NCBI RefSeq assembly: GCF_004134905.2
Contig: NZ_SDPQ02000003.1
Location: 124,001-188,000 of the forward strand
Direction: 5' to 3'
DNA: 64,000 bases
Source: Aeromicrobium ginsengisoli
Lineage (GTDB): Bacteria > Actinomycetota > Actinomycetes > Propionibacteriales > Nocardioidaceae
The position numbers and the translations under genes are program-made. Of the stretch, positions 36,764-44,752 are shown one piece after another; the stretch's first letter is position 1, and every line of letters begins with the position of its first letter. The notes beneath the pieces were generated by a model that worked only from the letters and a program-made list of their open reading frames with translations, was not told where the DNA came from and made no database searches.

Positions 36764-37527
36764 ACCGGGGTGACGTACGCCCCGGAGATGCCGCCGTCCA
36801 CGAGGAACGTCGACGCCGTCATGAAGCTCGACTCGTCCGAGGCCAGGAACAGCACGGCGTTGGCCATCTCCTCGGGCTCGGCGAACCGGCCCAGCGGCAC
36901 GTGCACCAGCCGGCGCTCAGCCCGCTCCGGATCGCTGGCGAACAGCTCCCGCAGCAGCGGCGTGTTGACCGGGCCGGGGCACAAGGCGTTGACGCGTACG
37001 CCCTCGCGCGCGAACTGCACGCCGAGCTCGCGCGACATCGACAGCACACCGCCCTTGGACGCCGAGTACGAGATCTGCGACGTCGCGGCACCCATCACCG
37101 CGACGAACGACGCGGTGTTGATGATCGAGCCCTTGCCCTGCTCGAGCATGTAGGGCAGCGCGGCCTTGCAGCACAGGTAGACGCTCGTGAGGTTGACGTC
37201 CTGCACGCGCTTCCACGCCTCGAGGTCGGTGTCGAGGATCGAGTCGTCGTCCGGAGGCGAGATGCCGGCGTTGTTGAACGCGATGTCGACCGAGCCATAC
37301 GTGTCCTTCGCGGTCTTGAACAGCGCGTCGACCTGCTCCTTGTCGGTGACGTCGACGTGCACATACGTCCCGCCGACCTCCTCGGCGATGCCGGGCCCCT
37401 TGGCGTCATCGACGTCGCCGATGACGACGTTGGCGCCCTCCTCGGCGAAGCGGCGTACGGTCGCCAGGCCGATGCCTGAGCAGCCGCCCGTCACGACGGC
37501 GGTCCGGCCTGCGATGCGTCCTGTCAT
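36760..37527 (-). CDS. SDR-family oxidoreductase (FabG-like)
   Basis: 255 residues. Classical SDR motifs: TGGCSGIGLAT, NNAGISPP, catalytic Ser in NTASFVA and YSASKGG, with PGPVNTPLL at the substrate side and a final GGISGAYVTPV. NAD-type from the Asp in GDVDD after strand 2. In this cluster it may oxidise a hydroxyl on the amine-derived chain, for example an alcohol intermediate. Overlaps the PuuD-like gene. Confidence 0.85.
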   Translation of the reverse strand: MTGRIAGRTAVVTGGCSGIGLATVRRFAEEGANVVIGDVDDAKGPGIAEEVGGTYVHVDVTDKEQVDALFKTAKDTYGSVDIAFNNAGISPPDDDSILDTDLEAWKRVQDVNLTSVYLCCKAALPYMLEQGKGSIINTASFVAVMGAATSQISYSASKGGVLSMSRELGVQFAREGVRVNALCPGPVNTPLLRELFASDPERAERRLVHVPLGRFAEPEEMANAVLFLASDESSFMTASTFLVDGGISGAYVTPV

Positions 37528-37546
37528 GTCTGTGTTCCTTTCGGTG

Positions 37547-37583
37547 CTTGAGCCTGTCGAAAGGATCGTTCGACAGGCTCAAG
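37547..37583. repeat. Hairpin repeat, copy 1 (TTGAGCCTGTCGA type)
   Basis: A 14-bp perfect stem (37547-37560 with 37570-37583) and 9-base loop in the 62-bp gap between the aldehyde dehydrogenase and SDR genes. Shares the TGTCGAAAG / CTTTCGACA core family with the repeat at 38978-39012. Such repeats are widespread in actinobacterial intergenic DNA and can act as terminators or mRNA-end stabilisers. Confidence 0.75.
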
Positions 37584-37589
37584 GTGCGG

Positions 37590-38951
37590 TCAGTCGTTGG
37601 AGATGAAGACGTTCTTGACGTCGGTGAAGGAGTGCGGGGCGTCGGGGCCGAGCTCGCGGCCGATGCCGGACTGCTTGAAGCCGCCGAACGGCGTCCAGTA
37701 GCGGACCGACGAGTGCGAGTTGACGCTCAGCGCACCGGACTCGACGGCGCGAGAGACGCGCAGCGCCCGCCCGACGTCGCGGGTGAAGATCGACCCCGAC
37801 AGCCCGAACTCGGTGTCGTTGGCGAGCTGCACGGCCTGCGCCTCGTCGTCGAACGGCATCACCGCGACGACCGGGCCGAAGACCTCCTCGCGCCAGATCC
37901 GCTGCTGCGGGTCGTCCGCCAGCACGACGGTCGGCGCGAACCAGTAGCCGGCCCCCTCCGGTGCCGACCCGGCGAACGCCACGTCGACCTCGTCGACGAA
38001 GCCCTTGACCGTCGCCTGTTGGCCCGCCGAGATCAGCGGCCCCATCTCGCTCGTACGGTCCGACGGGTCGAGCACCTTGATGCCCCGGACGGCCGGCTCC
38101 AGCAGCGAGACGAACTCGTCGTACGCCGACCGCTCCACGAGGATCCGCGAGCGCGCACAGCAGTCCTGCCCGGCGTTGTCGAACACCGCCGACGGCGCCG
38201 ACGCCGCAGCCTTGGCGAGGTCGGCGTCCGCGAACACGATGTTGGCGCTCTTGCCGCCCAGCTCCAGGGTCACCCGCTTCACCTGATCGGCGCAGCCGGC
38301 CATGATCTTCTTGCCGACCTGCGTCGATCCCGTGAAGCACACCTTGCGTACGGCCGGGTGGGTCACGAACCGCTCACCGACGACCGACCCCTTGCCGGGG
38401 ATCACCGTGAAGACACCCTCCGGGAGCCCGGCCTCGAGGCCCAGCTCGCCGAGCCGGATCGCGGTCAGCGGAGTCAGCTCCGCGGGCTTGAGCACGACGG
38501 TGTTGCCCGCAGCGAGCGCCGGCGCGAAGCCCCAGCCGGCGATCGGCATCGGGAAGTTCCACGGCACGATGATCCCGACGACGCCGAGCGGCTCATGGAA
38601 CGTCACGTCGATACCGCCGGCGACCGGGATCTGGTGCCCGGTCAGGCGTTCGGGCGCGGCGGAGTAGTAGTTGAGGACGTCGCGGACGTTGCCGGCCTCC
38701 CAGGTCGCGTTGCCCCAGGTGTGCCCGGAGTTGCGGACCTCGAGCTCGGCCAGCTCCTCGACGTGCTCGTCGACGAGCTGCGCGAAGCGGCGCAGGAGCC
38801 GGGCCTTCTCGCCGGGCGCGACGTCACGCCAGCCCGGGAACGCCTCGGCGGCCCGCTCGATCGCGGCATCGGTCGCCGCGAGGTCAGCCATCTCGACCTC
38901 GACGACCGCTTGCTCCGTGGCCGGGTTGACCACGGTGTACGTGTTGCTCAA
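37590..38951 (-). CDS. Aldehyde dehydrogenase (PuuC-like)
   Basis: 453 residues. ALDH motifs: IIVPWNFPMPIAGWGFAPAL, the general base Glu in LELGGKSANIVF, the catalytic Cys in NAGQDCCARSRILV (two adjacent Cys) and EEVFGPVVAVMPF. NAD(P)-dependent. In this cluster it should oxidise gamma-glutamyl-gamma-aminobutyraldehyde or a close analogue. About 30 residues shorter than the usual 480-500, mainly at the N-terminus. Confidence 0.9.
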   Translation of the reverse strand: MSNTYTVVNPATEQAVVEVEMADLAATDAAIERAAEAFPGWRDVAPGEKARLLRRFAQLVDEHVEELAELEVRNSGHTWGNATWEAGNVRDVLNYYSAAPERLTGHQIPVAGGIDVTFHEPLGVVGIIVPWNFPMPIAGWGFAPALAAGNTVVLKPAELTPLTAIRLGELGLEAGLPEGVFTVIPGKGSVVGERFVTHPAVRKVCFTGSTQVGKKIMAGCADQVKRVTLELGGKSANIVFADADLAKAAASAPSAVFDNAGQDCCARSRILVERSAYDEFVSLLEPAVRGIKVLDPSDRTSEMGPLISAGQQATVKGFVDEVDVAFAGSAPEGAGYWFAPTVVLADDPQQRIWREEVFGPVVAVMPFDDEAQAVQLANDTEFGLSGSIFTRDVGRALRVSRAVESGALSVNSHSSVRYWTPFGGFKQSGIGRELGPDAPHSFTDVKNVFISND

Positions 38952-38977
38952 TGCAGTTCCTTAGTCTCGGTCCTTGG

Positions 38978-39012
38978 GCTTGTCGAAAGGGCGTTGGTTG
39001 CTTTCGACAAGC
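38978..39012. repeat. Hairpin repeat, copy 2 (GCTTGTCGAAAG type)
   Basis: A 12-bp perfect stem (38978-38989 with 39001-39012) and 11-base loop between the ALDH and glutamine-synthetase-like genes. The same TGTCGAAAG core as the copy at 37547-37583. Confidence 0.7.
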
Positions 39013-39031
39013 TCGAGGAGCGGTTGGTGCG

Positions 39032-40393
39032 TCACATACGTTCAAACGTGCGGCGCAGCTCCCAGTCGGTCACGGCGGCGTCGAATGCGGCGAGCTCGAC
39101 GTCGGCCATGTTGGTGTAGTGGTCCACGACCTCGTCGCCGAACACCTCGCGGGCGATCGCCGAGCCGTGCCAGGCGTCCCGCGCCTCGCGCAACGTCGTC
39201 GGCACCTTGGGCTTGTCAGATGCGTACGCGTTGCCGGTCTGCTCGGGCTCGAGCTCCAGCTCGTGGTCGATGCCGTACAGGCCACCGGCCATCATCGCCG
39301 CCAGGGCGAGGTAGGGGTTGGTGTCGCCGCCGGGCACCCGGTTCTCCAGCCGCGCCGACGGCCCCTTGCCCACGAGGCGTACGGCGCAGGTGCGGTTGTC
39401 CAGGCCCCACGCGACCGTCGTCGGCGCGAACGAGCCGCCGGCGAAGCGCTTGTAGGAGTTGATGTTCGGCGCGTAGAGCAGCGTGAAGTCGCGCATCGTC
39501 GCGAGGATGCCCGCGATGAACCGGTCGTACGTCGGGGTGCGTGCGTCGCCGTCCCAGAACGCGATGCCGCCGTCCGTGTTCCGCAGCGACAGGTGGATGT
39601 GGCAGGAGTTGCCCTCGCGCTCGTTGTACTTCGCCATGAACGTCAGCGCCTTGCCGTGCGCCGAGGCGATCTCCTTGGCGGCGGTCTTGTAGACCGCGTG
39701 GTTGTCGGCGGTCACGAGCGCCTCGTCGTAGAGGAAGCCGATCTCGTGCTGGCCGAAGTTGCACTCACCCTTGGCGCCCTCGACGTTCATCCCCGCGGCG
39801 TACATCGTGTTGCGGATGTCGCGCAGCAGCGGCTCGACCCGCGTCGTGCCGACGATCGAGTAGTCGATGTTGTACTGGTTGGCCGGCGTCAGGTCCTGGT
39901 AGCCGCTCGACCACGCCGCCTCGTACGTCGTGTCGAACAGGATGAACTCGAGCTCAGTGCCGGCCAGCGCCGTGAACCCGGCATCGGCAGCCTTGGCGAG
40001 CTGCGCCTTGAGGATCGTGCGCGGCGACTGGACGACCGGCTGGTGGTCTAGCCACACGAGGTCACACTGGATCATCGCGGTCGCCGGCAGGTGCGTCAGC
40101 AGCCGGATCGTGTCGAAGTCGAGGGCGAACTCCATGTCGCCGTAGCCCTTGTCCCACGACGACATCTCGTAGCCGTCGACCGTGTTCATGTCGACGTCGA
40201 CGCTCAGCAGGTAGTTGCAGCCCTCGGTGCCCTGCTCGACGACGAAGTCGAGGAAGTACTGACCGTGCAGCCGCTTGCCCTGCAGCCGGCCCTGCATGTC
40301 GGTGAAGGCGACGATGATCGTGTCGATCTCGCCCTCCTCGATTCGCACGCGCAGCTGCTCGAGGCTCAGCAGGTGGGGGTGTCGCTGGGTCAT
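39032..40393 (-). CDS. Glutamine synthetase-like gamma-glutamylamine ligase (PuuA/GlnA3-like)
   Basis: 453 residues. The GS core is visible: metal/ATP sites ALAGTELEFILF, EGAKGECNFGQHEIGF, NSCHIHLSL, and NRTCAVRLVG with RLENRVPGGDTNPYLALAAM. Two features argue against a true GlnA: no adenylylation-site Tyr region and the neighbouring PuuC- and PuuD-like genes. It would ligate glutamate to a polyamine or ethanolamine with ATP; Streptomyces GlnA3 and GlnA4 are the nearest models. Which amine cannot be told here. Confidence 0.88.
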   Translation of the reverse strand: MTQRHPHLLSLEQLRVRIEEGEIDTIIVAFTDMQGRLQGKRLHGQYFLDFVVEQGTEGCNYLLSVDVDMNTVDGYEMSSWDKGYGDMEFALDFDTIRLLTHLPATAMIQCDLVWLDHQPVVQSPRTILKAQLAKAADAGFTALAGTELEFILFDTTYEAAWSSGYQDLTPANQYNIDYSIVGTTRVEPLLRDIRNTMYAAGMNVEGAKGECNFGQHEIGFLYDEALVTADNHAVYKTAAKEIASAHGKALTFMAKYNEREGNSCHIHLSLRNTDGGIAFWDGDARTPTYDRFIAGILATMRDFTLLYAPNINSYKRFAGGSFAPTTVAWGLDNRTCAVRLVGKGPSARLENRVPGGDTNPYLALAAMMAGGLYGIDHELELEPEQTGNAYASDKPKVPTTLREARDAWHGSAIAREVFGDEVVDHYTNMADVELAAFDAAVTDWELRRTFERM

Positions 40394-40421
40394 CGACTCG
40401 TACCTCTCATCTTGGGCAGGT

Positions 40422-41162
40422 TCACATGAGCCCCCGGAGCAGGGCTGCGGTGTCGTCGCAGTGACTCTCCATGACTCGCCGCGCCTTGGTGGCGTCGCCG
40501 GCGAGGATGGCTTCCACGATCGCGGCGTGCTGCTGGCGCGAGTGGTCGATGTTGCGGTCCAGCACCGGGATCGCGCCGAGCATCTCGTGCAGCCTGACCT
40601 GGACGTTCGTCACGGCGTCGATCAGCAGCGGCGACTCGCTCAAGGACGCGATCGCAAGGTGGAACTGGGCGTCGGCCTGGCGGTGCACGGCCTTGCCGGC
40701 CGCGGAGCTGACCCGCTCGAGGGACGCCTGCAGCAGCTCGATCTGCGAGGCGCTCAACGTACGCGTGGCAGCCGCGTGCGCGGCCCCCGGCTCGACGATG
40801 CGGCGAAACTCGAGCGCGTCGAGCAGCTCCTCGCGCGGCCGCTCGAGCGTGGTCGAGGCGCCGGGCTCCACGGGGTGGAACTCGACGACGCTGCCGCCGC
40901 CGCGACCACGCCGGGTCGTCAGCAGGCCGGCGTCACGCAAGGCGCCGATCGCCTCGCGGAGCGTCGAGCGGGACACGCCCATGCGCTCGGCGAGCTCGCG
41001 CTCGGGTGGCAACGTGCTGCCGTCGGGATAGATGCCGAGACGGATGGAGGTGGCGAGCATCTCGACGCACGACTCGAACGCGTGATGCGCCCGGAGGGGC
41101 CGGAGCACGGCAGCCGCGAGGTCGTCCTGCGCGTCAACGACGGCATCGTCGGTCTCCGCCAT
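40422..41162 (-). CDS. FadR-type GntR regulator
   Basis: 246 residues. Winged helix at about 40-95 (PPERELAERMGVSRSTLREAI, LLTTRRGRGGGS) and an FCD all-alpha sensor domain (LEFRRIVEPGAAHAAATR; metal-ligand His in DAQFHLAIA and HAAIVEAIL). It is 28 bp upstream of the glutamine-synthetase-like gene on the same strand and so probably controls that operon. Confidence 0.9.
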   Translation of the reverse strand: MAETDDAVVDAQDDLAAAVLRPLRAHHAFESCVEMLATSIRLGIYPDGSTLPPERELAERMGVSRSTLREAIGALRDAGLLTTRRGRGGGSVVEFHPVEPGASTTLERPREELLDALEFRRIVEPGAAHAAATRTLSASQIELLQASLERVSSAAGKAVHRQADAQFHLAIASLSESPLLIDAVTNVQVRLHEMLGAIPVLDRNIDHSRQQHAAIVEAILAGDATKARRVMESHCDDTAALLRGLM

Positions 41163-41234
41163 GCCGCCTCCCGTCGCCGCCTTAAGGTCTGGTATCGAAC
41201 CTTATCGGCACGGCCAAGCGTATGTCTACGGGCG

Positions 41235-41669
41235 TCAGTGGCGTGCCAGCTCTTCGTCGGCCCTCGAGAGCGCCGTGCTGAGGACGCGGACGGTGGCGTC
41301 GAGGTCCTCGGCCGGCAGGTCGCCCCAGAGCCGTTCGGCAATCTCACCGGTCGTGACGCCGATCGAGCTGCGGAAGGCACGCCCCTCTTCGGTCACGACG
41401 ACTTCCTCGCCCTCGCTGGCCAGGAACCCGTGCCCGACCAATGCGGCGATGTGTGCGTACGCCTCGTCGTCGGCAACCTTGAGCGCCCCGGCCACCAGGC
41501 CCGTGAGCTGGTCGCGTCCGAACGACTCGCCTCCGGCGACCGCGATACTGAGCGCGACCCACTGGGGTTCCGTGACACCGGAGTCGGCCAGGAGCCGATC
41601 CAGGATCGCGTTGAGCGCCTTCTCGGTCCGGCCGAGGAGCTGTGGGGTGAAGGAAACCATGTCGGGCAT
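41235..41669 (-). CDS. MarR-like winged-helix protein
   Basis: 144 residues from the ATG at 41667-41669 with GGAGTTCCCG in front. A helical fold with a wing-like VVVTEEGRAF and DRLLADSGVTEPQWVAL; family membership is weaker than for its neighbour. A good -10 (TATACT, reverse of 41691-41696) lies upstream, inside a CGTTAGT/ACTAACG inverted repeat, so it may repress itself. Confidence 0.7.
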   Translation of the reverse strand: MPDMVSFTPQLLGRTEKALNAILDRLLADSGVTEPQWVALSIAVAGGESFGRDQLTGLVAGALKVADDEAYAHIAALVGHGFLASEGEEVVVTEEGRAFRSSIGVTTGEIAERLWGDLPAEDLDATVRVLSTALSRADEELARH

Positions 41670-41683
41670 CGGGAACTCCAACT

Positions 41684-41715
41684 CGTTAGTAGTATAAACG
41701 TTTGTGTCACTAACG
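41684..41715. promoter_or_regulatory. Inverted-repeat operator over the MarR-like promoter
   Basis: CGTTAGT (41684-41690) and ACTAACG (41709-41715) are 7-base arms around AAACGTTT (41696-41703), itself a palindrome. The -10 box of the 41669 gene lies within. Arms share CGTTAG with the element at 42218-42234. Confidence 0.6.
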
Positions 41716-41737
41716 ATAGACCAAGCCGCAGCCTTGC

Positions 41738-42196
41738 TCAAGGAGGCGGTTCCACGAGCAAGCGCAACAACCGGACGAGCTCCTTGCGCTCGGCGGCCGA
41801 GAGCGGGTTGAGGATCTCGTCCTGGGTCCGCTGGACCAGCCCGTCCAGCCGGCCCAATTGGGTCCGGCCCTTCCGGGTGATGGTGATGACGTTGCGGCGC
41901 CGGTCATCGGGGTCGGACGCGCGCTGAACCTGCGCGGCTTCCTCGAGCTCGTTGAGCACTGCGACCAGGTCACTGCGGTAGAGCCCGGCCCGATCGCTGA
42001 GCGTCGCCTGGCTCGCCGGTCCGTGCTCGTCCAGCGACGCGAGCACTGCGTAGTGCCATTTGCGTGCGCCACGAGTCGCCAGCCCCTCGCTGACGATCCG
42101 GTCGGCGCGAGTCGCTGCCTGGGAGAGCAACCGGCTCGGCAGTCCCTGCAACCGAGTCGCGCCTACCGGGGCAACGGGCATGTCGCGTTCATCCAT
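41738..42196 (-). CDS. MarR-family transcriptional regulator
   Basis: 152 residues. Winged helix with HGPASQATLSDRAGLYRSDLVAVLNELEEA and the wing DPDDRRRNVITITRKG. ATG at 42194-42196. The promoter side contains a CGTTAG inverted repeat (42218-42234). It follows the GH13 gene by 40 bp and may be co-transcribed or independently controlled. Confidence 0.88.
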   Translation of the reverse strand: MDERDMPVAPVGATRLQGLPSRLLSQAATRADRIVSEGLATRGARKWHYAVLASLDEHGPASQATLSDRAGLYRSDLVAVLNELEEAAQVQRASDPDDRRRNVITITRKGRTQLGRLDGLVQRTQDEILNPLSAAERKELVRLLRLLVEPPP

Positions 42197-42217
42197 GGCG
42201 CCACCCTACGCGCCAGC

Positions 42218-42234
42218 GTTAGCCGCTCTAACGA
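42218..42234. promoter_or_regulatory. Candidate MarR operator (CGTTAG inverted repeat)
   Basis: CGTTAG-CCGCT-CTAACG in the 40-bp gap before the MarR gene. Uses the same CGTTAG half-site as 41684-41715, with a shorter spacer. Confidence 0.5.
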
Positions 42235-42236
42235 GC

Positions 42237-43853
42237 TCAGGCGGGGCGGGCCCAGACCGTCGTGTCGGCCGGCACGAGCCCGTCGACGAGCGGGTCGCTG
42301 GCGAGGAAGACGGACCACGCCGGGTCCAGCTCGACGGGCTCCGCGCCGAAGTTGGTCAGCGACACGACCGGGCCCCGTCGGAACGCGAGCACCGACGGGC
42401 CACGGTCCAGCCACGACATCGCGGCGGTGTGCAGGTCCGGCTCGTTCCGGCGGATGCCGAGGCACGCGCGATAGAGGTTGAGCGTCGAGTCGGGGTCGGC
42501 TTCCTGGGCCTCGACCGAGAGCGCGCGCCAGCCGTCGGGCTGCGTCAGCCAGGTCTTCGTGCCGGACGGCGAGAACCCGAACGGCTGCTCGTCTCCGCTC
42601 CACGGCAACGGCACCCGGCAGCCGTCCCGCCCCGGACTTGCGCCGCCCGTACGGAAGTACATCGGGTCCTGCAGCTCGCTGCGGTCAAGGTCCTCGACCT
42701 CCGGCAGCCCCAGCTCGTCGCCCTGATAGACGTACAACGACCCCGGCAGCGCCGCGATCAGCAGCGCCGCCGCGCGGGCCCGGCGCAGGCCCAGCACCTC
42801 GTCGGTCGGCACGCCCCACGCCTTGGTGTCGAAGTCGAACGAGGTGTCCACACGGCCATAGCGGGTCACCGGCCGGGTCACGTCGTGGTTGGACAGCACC
42901 CACGTGCACGGCGCACCGACCGGCTCGTGCGCCGCGATCATCAGGTCGATCGACGCCCGCAGCTCCGCGGCATCCCACGCCCGCGTCATGAGGTCGAAGT
43001 TGAATGCCGTGTGCATCTCGTCGGCGGCGAGGTAGCGAGCGAACCGCTCGGCATCGGGCAGCCACACCTCGCCGACCAGGATTCGCGGTTCGTCGTACGA
43101 GTCGGCGACCGCCCTCCACCGGCGGTAGATGTCGTGCACCTCGTCGCGGTCGAGGTTGGGGTGCGCTCCCGGCGCGTGTGTGCCGTCGTCCTCCGGCAGC
43201 GCGGGGTCCTTCATGATGTGCGCCGCGGAGTCGATGCGTATGCCGGCAACCCCGCGGTCGAACCAGAACCTCAGGATGTCCTCGTGCTCCCGTACGACAT
43301 CGGGGTGCGTCCAGTTGAGATCGGGCTGCTCGGCGGCGAACAGGTGCAGGTACCACTCCCCCGGCGAACCGTCCGCGTTCGTGGTGCGGGTCCACACGTC
43401 ACCGCCAAAGTTGTTCTTCCAGTGCGTCGGCGGCTCGGCGCCGCCGGGCCCCTTGCCGGGGTGGAACCAGAACCGCTGGCGCGCCTCCGAGCCCGGCGGT
43501 GACGCCAACGCCTCGACGAACCACGGGTGCCGGTCCGACACGTGGTTGGGCACGACGTCGATGATCGTGCGGATCCCGCGCTCGCGCGCCTCGGCGATCA
43601 ACGCCTCGGCCTGCTCCAACGTCCCGAAGACCGGGTCGATCCGTCGATAGTCCTGCACGTCGTAGCCGCCATCAGCCAACGGCGACACGTACCAGGGCGT
43701 GAACCAGATCGCGTCGACGCCGAGGCTCTCCAGGTAGGGCAGGCCGGCGCGTACGCCTTCGAGGTCACCCGCCCCGTCGCCGTCGGCGTCACGGAAGCTG
43801 CGCGGATAGACCTCGTAGACCACCGCCGTGCGCCACCAGTCCGGCGGCGTCAT
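42237..43853 (-). CDS. GH13 alpha-glucosidase
   Basis: 538 residues from the ATG overlapping the permease stop (ATGA). GH13 blocks in order: DVVPNHVSD (about 102), GIRIDSAAH with the nucleophile Asp, RILVGEVWLP with the acid Glu, and VLSNHDVTR. Domain B begins with YVSPLADGGYDVQDY. No signal peptide, so it acts in the cytoplasm on imported alpha-glucosides (maltose-, isomaltose- or trehalose-like). It ends a sugar operon. Confidence 0.93.
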   Translation of the reverse strand: MTPPDWWRTAVVYEVYPRSFRDADGDGAGDLEGVRAGLPYLESLGVDAIWFTPWYVSPLADGGYDVQDYRRIDPVFGTLEQAEALIAEARERGIRTIIDVVPNHVSDRHPWFVEALASPPGSEARQRFWFHPGKGPGGAEPPTHWKNNFGGDVWTRTTNADGSPGEWYLHLFAAEQPDLNWTHPDVVREHEDILRFWFDRGVAGIRIDSAAHIMKDPALPEDDGTHAPGAHPNLDRDEVHDIYRRWRAVADSYDEPRILVGEVWLPDAERFARYLAADEMHTAFNFDLMTRAWDAAELRASIDLMIAAHEPVGAPCTWVLSNHDVTRPVTRYGRVDTSFDFDTKAWGVPTDEVLGLRRARAAALLIAALPGSLYVYQGDELGLPEVEDLDRSELQDPMYFRTGGASPGRDGCRVPLPWSGDEQPFGFSPSGTKTWLTQPDGWRALSVEAQEADPDSTLNLYRACLGIRRNEPDLHTAAMSWLDRGPSVLAFRRGPVVSLTNFGAEPVELDPAWSVFLASDPLVDGLVPADTTVWARPA

Positions 43854-44752
43854 CCCTTGAGCCCAGAGTGCGCCAACCCTTCGACGAACTGCTTCTGCGC
43901 GATGAGGAAGACCGCCAGCACCGGGGCCACCGTCATCGTCGCCGCGGCGAGCTGGGTGTTCCACATCTCGCCACCGTACGCATCGGTGTAGCGGGTCAGC
44001 GCCTGCGGCAGCGTGAACAGGTCGGGCGACGTGATGTAGACCGTCGGCTCGAGGTAGAGGTTCCACGACGCGAGGAACGTCAGGATCGCGACGGCCGACA
44101 GCGCGGGCTTGGCCAGCGGCAGGAAGATCTGCCACCAGATGCCGACCTGGCCGAGGCCGTCGAGCCGAGCCGCCTCCTCGAGCTCACCGGGGAGCGCGAT
44201 GAAGAACTGCCGCATGATGAACGTCGCCAGGACGCACGGCGCCGCGAGCGAGGTGACCAGGATCAGCGGCCAGTGCGTGTTGATCATGCCGAGGTTCTTG
44301 AACATCTGGAACAGCGGCACGATCGTGACCTCGCTCGGCACCAGCAGCCCGATCAGGACGACGAGGAACAGCAGGTTCTGGCCGGGGAACTTGATCCGCG
44401 CGAACGCGTAGCCGGCGAGGCTCGAGACGAACATCGTGATCATCGTGACGAGCACCGCGATGTAGACGCTGTTGAAGTACTGCCGGGCGAACGGCTGGAA
44501 GTCGAACGCCTCGCGGTAGCCGGCGAGCGTCGGCGAGTCGGTGAAGATCGTCGGCGGCGACGCGAAGATCTCGCTGAGCGGCTTGAACGACGACGCGATC
44601 ATCCAGATCGTCGGCACCGCGAACGGCAGGGCCATGACGATCAGGGCGACGTAGAGCGCGATCCGCCGGCCGATCGCGGCGCGGTCCCGCGGGCGTACGC
44701 GGGGCTCGATGACGCGGGGCAGGTCGACCCGCAACGCGGTCTCAGTCCTCAT
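43850..44752 (-). CDS. Sugar ABC permease, MalG type
   Basis: 300 residues, six membrane helices, with the CUT1 EAA loop (ELEEAARLDGLGQVGIWWQIFLPL). It partners the MalF-type gene upstream, overlapping it by eleven bases, and the GH13 gene downstream (ATGA). Confidence 0.92.
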   Translation of the reverse strand: MRTETALRVDLPRVIEPRVRPRDRAAIGRRIALYVALIVMALPFAVPTIWMIASSFKPLSEIFASPPTIFTDSPTLAGYREAFDFQPFARQYFNSVYIAVLVTMITMFVSSLAGYAFARIKFPGQNLLFLVVLIGLLVPSEVTIVPLFQMFKNLGMINTHWPLILVTSLAAPCVLATFIMRQFFIALPGELEEAARLDGLGQVGIWWQIFLPLAKPALSAVAILTFLASWNLYLEPTVYITSPDLFTLPQALTRYTDAYGGEMWNTQLAAATMTVAPVLAVFLIAQKQFVEGLAHSGLKG

